DNA of 9,297 nucleotides from Halobacteriovoraceae bacterium. Its GTDB lineage: Bacteria > Bdellovibrionota > Bacteriovoracia > Bacteriovoracales > Bacteriovoracaceae. The position numbers were made by a program, and so were the translations under genes. Numbering within the stretch: the first letter of the stretch is position 1; each line of letters begins with the position of its first letter. The stretch lies in the NCBI GenBank assembly GCA_018663815.1, contig JABJPQ010000624.1, positions 1 to 9,297 of the forward strand. The letters are read 5' to 3'. Positions 6,920 through 9,297 of this stretch are shown one piece after another. The notes under the pieces are model-generated. The model was not told the origin of the DNA and searched no databases. It saw nothing but the letters and a program-made list of their open reading frames with translations.

Positions 6920-7168
6920 ATGCTTGATAAAGAAATACTCGTGGATATGCTACGAGAGAAGTTCTCAGAAGAAGTCACAATAATTATTGAAAATTGTCAG
7001 TTTAGTGGAAAGAACTACGTAGATGTCGAGGGACTAAACTCTCGTCTTAAAAAGCTTAAAGCCTTCAGCTTTAATAATTCTCTCTCAGAAGATGATTGGT
7101 TTGAGCTTATCTATGAGTTTGCTCCGGATGTTTATGACGAGCTTTCATACAGAAGTATTGCGGCCTAA
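6920..7168 (+). CDS. Small acidic cytoplasmic protein of unknown function
   Basis: 82 residues from ATG 6920, beginning MLDKEILVDMLREKF (84 residues if ATG 6914 is used). There is no signal peptide or membrane segment. The sequence is helical-looking with many acidic residues ('SEDDWFELIYEFAPDVYDE') and a single Cys in 'ENCQFSGKNYVDVEG'. I do not recognise a domain. The consensus-grade ribosome site and the strong terminator after the gene argue that it is a real, well-translated gene. It is monocistronic, between a secreted protein gene and the convergent barrel gene. A small regulator or adaptor is possible, but nothing in the sequence shows this. Confidence 0.75.
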   Translation: MLDKEILVDMLREKFSEEVTIIIENCQFSGKNYVDVEGLNSRLKKLKAFSFNNSLSEDDWFELIYEFAPDVYDELSYRSIAA

Positions 7169-7202
7169 AGGTCCGAATGTAACCTCTAGGTTTTAAAGGG
7201 TA

Positions 7203-7238
7203 AAAAAATGCATGGGCAACGTATCCCATGCATTTTTT
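7203..7238. terminator. Bidirectional intrinsic terminator between convergent genes
   Basis: AAAAAATGCATGGG (7203-7216) and CCCATGCATTTTTT (7225-7238) form a perfect 14-bp stem with an eight-base loop (CAACGTAT). The A/T flanks give a T-tract in both directions, and further T's follow on the + strand after one A-T interruption. It sits 35 bases after the 82-residue protein gene and just beyond the end of the reverse barrel gene, so it can serve both. Confidence 0.9.
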
Positions 7239-7245
7239 ATTTTTT

Positions 7246-7941
7246 TTACATTGTGTAACCGAGATAAAAGTTTAGAACACTAAATGAATTAATATCTTCT
7301 TGATCAATCTTTCCTGTTTGTTTGATGGCCGAAACGGACTTTGTTATACCAATCCAGTCACAACCGAGTGTGAAATTATCCCACTGCCATTGATTTCCTA
7401 TTTTGAACGACACTCCAACATCTTCAATATATCCATCCTTAATATTAGAAATATATCTATCATCACCGTAGTAAGAGCGAGTAAAGCTATGAACCTTTTC
7501 CTGCGAGCGGCTATAGATTTCTGGTTTGAAATAAAAAGAGTTTGAGACAAATTGCTTTGCTCCAATGCTAATTGCATGTCCTCTTCCGTCACGTAACCAA
7601 ATATCTTTTTCAGCCTCATTATCGTTCCACCCCGATGAGTTACTTACCAATTTAGTATATTGAGCACTGAGAATTGTGTTTGTATTAAGGTGATATCCAA
7701 GCTCAATGGCCGATGAACTGGCACTAAAAGAAGATCCAAATAGGCTTGTGTTTAGTGTAAAACGCTTACCTTCTCTATTTACTTCAGACTCATTGATAAC
7801 AAAGCGTACATAATGTCCAGGCACCTTTATAGTTTCCAACCTATTAATCTTTTCATCAGGAGTAACTTCGGTTGTTGCCGCGAGAAGTGATGGGCTAAGC
7901 ATGAGTGCAACTAAGCTTGCCAATAGAGCATGTTTCTTCAT
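7246..7941 (-). CDS. Candidate outer-membrane beta-barrel protein
   Basis: 231 residues. Signal peptide at residues 1-21 (MKKHALLASLVALM, then SLLA before ATTEV). The mature part of about 210 residues shows many short amphipathic strands with alternating aromatic or polar residues ('SSSAIELGYHLNTNTILSAQYTKL', given here by its extent, roughly residues 75-98; 'GHAISIGAKQFV'; 'DVGVSFKIGNQWQW'). It ends 'SVLNFYLGYTM', a beta-strand-like C-terminus close to the barrel signal, although the last residue is Met rather than Phe. The size suits an 8- to 10-stranded barrel. The ribosome site GAGGAG (7948-7953, minus strand) is six bases from the ATG. No specific transport or adhesion motif is seen. It reads toward the bidirectional terminator and is divergent from the secreted four-cysteine protein gene at 8154. 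Confidence 0.8.
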   Translation of the reverse strand: MKKHALLASLVALMLSPSLLAATTEVTPDEKINRLETIKVPGHYVRFVINESEVNREGKRFTLNTSLFGSSFSASSSAIELGYHLNTNTILSAQYTKLVSNSSGWNDNEAEKDIWLRDGRGHAISIGAKQFVSNSFYFKPEIYSRSQEKVHSFTRSYYGDDRYISNIKDGYIEDVGVSFKIGNQWQWDNFTLGCDWIGITKSVSAIKQTGKIDQEDINSFSVLNFYLGYTM

Positions 7942-8153
7942 TAGATTCTCCTCTTAAAATTGAATTAGTTATATTATGGGCTTAATTAAGTTTTTTGCTG
8001 GATGAGCTGTAATCTTTTCTTGGTGTATTGAAAATAGACACCCTATGAAGCATTCTCTCGGGACATCTGGAAATCTTGTATGATAAGACAAAGAATTTAT
8101 GAATAAGGTTTGTTTAGGAACCATTTTAATGAGCGTAGGCTTAGGAGATTAGC

Positions 8154-8546
8154 ATGAAAAAATTATTAATTTTCTTTTTATTAATGACATCTACTTTATT
8201 GTTTGCAGCAAGTAATAGCTGTGAGCAGAGAGCTAGAGCAGCACAAACCATGCTTGAAGTTATTGACGATACAGGTGTACGCATCCCGGGTATTGTTAAA
8301 GAGCAAGTTGATGAATCTAGAGTTACGCTTGCTGACGGTACATTTTGCGATTCAGGGTTTACAAATTTACAATTATGTTTAGCTTTTGCAGCATCTCTTC
8401 AAATGTTTCCAATGAATACTCCAAATGAAGCAGACCAATCAAGACTTAACTCATCTATATTAAGTTATGGTTTATTATTCCCTGAGGTACTACCAGACCG
8501 CTTTGGTGGTTGTAATTTAAGGTTAATAGAGCGAATTCAGCCCTAA
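8154..8546 (+). CDS. Secreted small protein with four cysteines, unknown function
   Basis: 130 residues. Signal peptide at residues 1-18 (MKKLLIFFLLMTSTLLFA). The mature protein has exactly four cysteines (23, 65, 75, 120), enough for two disulfides in the oxidising periplasm or outside the cell. The N-terminal 'CEQRARAAQTMLEVIDDTG' region looks helical, and the 'LADGTFCDSGFTNLQLCLAFAASLQMF' stretch (residues about 59-85) carries a pair of cysteines. The start is set by AGGAG (8143-8147) six bases before ATG. I do not recognise the family. It is divergent from the barrel gene across about 210 bp and is followed by a perfect 30-bp palindrome that separates it from the next small secreted protein. 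Confidence 0.8.
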   Translation: MKKLLIFFLLMTSTLLFAASNSCEQRARAAQTMLEVIDDTGVRIPGIVKEQVDESRVTLADGTFCDSGFTNLQLCLAFAASLQMFPMNTPNEADQSRLNSSILSYGLLFPEVLPDRFGGCNLRLIERIQP

Positions 8547-8560
8547 TAAAACTTAGATAT

Positions 8561-8604
8561 TTATTTAGCTTGGTCGAAAAAATATTTTTTCGACCAAGAA
8601 ATAA
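8561..8604. repeat. Perfect 30-bp palindrome (8569-8598) with short flanking complementarity
   Basis: CTTGGTCGAAAAAAT (8569-8583) is directly followed by its exact reverse complement ATTTTTTCGACCAAG (8584-8598). TTATTT (8561-8566) and AAATAA (8599-8604) extend the pairing after a two-base bulge. It is placed like a terminator between two + strand genes. The A and T runs, however, are inside the stem rather than after it, and no T-tract follows on either strand. It may be a non-canonical terminator, an RNA processing or stabilising hairpin, or a site bound by a dimeric protein. Confidence 0.7.
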
Positions 8605-8642
8605 AAGAAACGGGTTGAAATAAAACATTTTCTTGAAGACAC

Positions 8643-8647
8643 AGAGG
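8643..8647 (+). promoter_or_regulatory. Ribosome binding site that fixes the start of the last small secreted protein
   Basis: AGAGG lies six bases before the ATG at 8654. The in-frame TTG at 8633 has no ribosome site and would put charged residues before the signal peptide. Confidence 0.6.
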
Positions 8648-8653
8648 ATTGAT

Positions 8654-8974
8654 ATGAAAAAAATATTTATTGCATTAACACTTTTAATTACGACATCATC
8701 CTTTGCTCTTAGTTTTAAACCTATTTCAGAGTATGGAGATATTTCGTATGATATGGATAGGAATCAAGCATTAATTGCTGGAGGTGTCGTTTATCCAATG
8801 ACTGAAGCTTTAGCTGATCAATGGAATAGCCTAAAAAGTCAAATTGAACCAGGAAATGCTGGAAATTGTAAAGCAAAAATAAATCAAGTGCGTAGTAAGA
8901 AGGAAGGTGGCTCAGGTTGGGCGAGCATAGTACATAATCAACTCTTCGGACTTGACTGTACTCTAAAGCGCTAG
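8654..8974 (+). CDS. Secreted small protein with two cysteines, unknown function
   Basis: 106 residues from the ATG at 8654. Signal peptide at residues 1-18 (MKKIFIALTLLITTSSFA). The mature part of about 88 residues has Cys72 and Cys102, likely a single disulfide, and ends 'LFGLDCTLKR'. Sequence such as 'SYDMDRNQALIAGGVVYPMTEALADQW' (residues about 31-57) suggests a short beta hairpin followed by a helix. I do not recognise the family. It follows the four-cysteine protein gene by 107 bp, with the palindrome in between, and may share its transcript or have its own; no clear promoter is seen between them. It precedes dnaE by 190 bp in the same direction. Confidence 0.75.
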   Translation: MKKIFIALTLLITTSSFALSFKPISEYGDISYDMDRNQALIAGGVVYPMTEALADQWNSLKSQIEPGNAGNCKAKINQVRSKKEGGSGWASIVHNQLFGLDCTLKR

Positions 8975-9164
8975 GAATATATCTTTCTTAATCAAGGCAA
9001 GTCGGTAACTTATTGTTATTGCTTTGTCGCGCATCGTTGCAGAATCGTTTAATAATTCTATTTTCAATATATTTAAGATCCAAGCGTAAGTTGACTCACT
9101 CCTCGCTAGAAATTTCATCCATAAAATGGCATAAATAACCTCACACATCTTTAGAGAGAAGCCG
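8975..9164 (+). other. Intergenic region upstream of dnaE, no confident element
   Basis: 190 bases without a gene. The region is AT-rich. A weak promoter match is TTGTCG (9024-9029) with TTTAAT (9048-9053), an 18-base spacing. TTGACT at 9091-9096 has no -10 at a usable distance. AGAGAG (9153-9158) just before the dnaE start is the likely ribosome site. Confidence 0.3.
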
Positions 9165-9297
9165 ATGAAAAATCCATATCAGTATCCACAACTAGATTTA
9201 GCCAAAGACCATAAAGAAAGCTTTGTCCATCTTCACTTACATACTCAGTACTCTCTTTTAGATGGAGCTTTGAGATTAGATGATCTTTTTGAGCAGG
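9165..9297 (+). CDS. dnaE: DNA polymerase III alpha subunit, partial (N-terminus only)
   Basis: The catalytic subunit of the replicative polymerase; only the first 44 codons are in the window and the gene runs off the right edge. Residues 20-35 read FVHLHLHTQYSLLDGA, the first motif of the PHP domain of bacterial DnaE, with the metal-binding-type His residues (HLHLH). The ATG at 9165 is preceded by AGAGAG. The leading 19 residues (MKNPYQYPQLDLAKDHKES) are a short extension before the PHP motif. The error-prone paralogue DnaE2 also has a PHP domain, so the choice of the main replicative enzyme rests on general likelihood. Confidence 0.9.
   Translation, partial: MKNPYQYPQLDLAKDHKESFVHLHLHTQYSLLDGALRLDDLFEQ

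Noticed and set aside
7300..7619. Open frames on both strands (7300-7545 + and 7398-7619 -)
   Set aside because: Both are inside the barrel gene, which has a signal peptide and ribosome site. They have no independent support.
8076..8103. Promoter-like TTGTAT-N16-TATGAA upstream of the four-cysteine protein
   Set aside because: Matches are only partial (three and four of six) in an AT-rich region, so it was not entered as a feature.
8633..8653. In-frame TTG start at 8633 for the last small secreted protein
   Set aside because: No ribosome site precedes it. AGAGG at 8643-8647 and the signal peptide both support ATG at 8654.
8963..9148. Reverse open frame of 61 codons before dnaE
   Set aside because: No ribosome site or recognisable feature. 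It spans the upstream region of dnaE and the end of the previous gene.

Overview
This AT-rich window looks like a chromosomal segment of a Gram-negative bacterium. Signal peptides, a candidate outer-membrane beta-barrel, a CpoB-like coiled-coil/TPR protein and a FecR-domain protein point to a diderm envelope. The low GC, the protein style and the guaB-guaA-dnaE neighbourhood recall predatory Bdellovibrionota of the Bacteriovorax/Halobacteriovorax type. That assignment is an inference from memory and was not tested by a search.

Layout: (1) 1-485, + strand, the 3' end of a protein with two calcium-loop-like DxNxDGxx(D/E) motifs. Its last 4 bases overlap, tail to tail, (2) 482-901, - strand, a small membrane protein with a signal peptide, one transmembrane helix and an acidic tail. 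(3) 902-1117 is a divergent promoter region. (4) 1118-2914, + strand, is a two-gene envelope operon: an anchored coiled-coil/TPR protein and a FecR-domain protein, 9 bp apart. (5) 3086-6105, + strand, is the purine operon guaB-guaA (IMP to XMP to GMP) with a candidate sigma70-type promoter and a hairpin overlapping the guaA stop. (6) 6240-8974 is a set of small genes with no recognised function: a secreted two-cysteine protein, an 82-residue cytoplasmic protein, a reverse-strand outer-membrane barrel candidate, and two more small secreted cysteine-containing proteins. They are separated by a 14-bp bidirectional terminator and an unusual 30-bp perfect palindrome. (7) 9165 to the end is the start of dnaE (DNA polymerase III alpha), cut by the window edge.

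The secure functional story is guanine nucleotide synthesis (guaB, guaA) next to the replicative polymerase gene. The rest is envelope or secretory material of unknown role. No transposon, CRISPR array, rRNA or tRNA gene was seen, and nothing clearly marks recent transfer. No gap between genes exceeds 300 bases; the longest are about 215 bases. The best candidates for undescribed biology are the small secreted proteins between guaA and dnaE, and the TPR/FecR pair, whose two proteins share a short motif.
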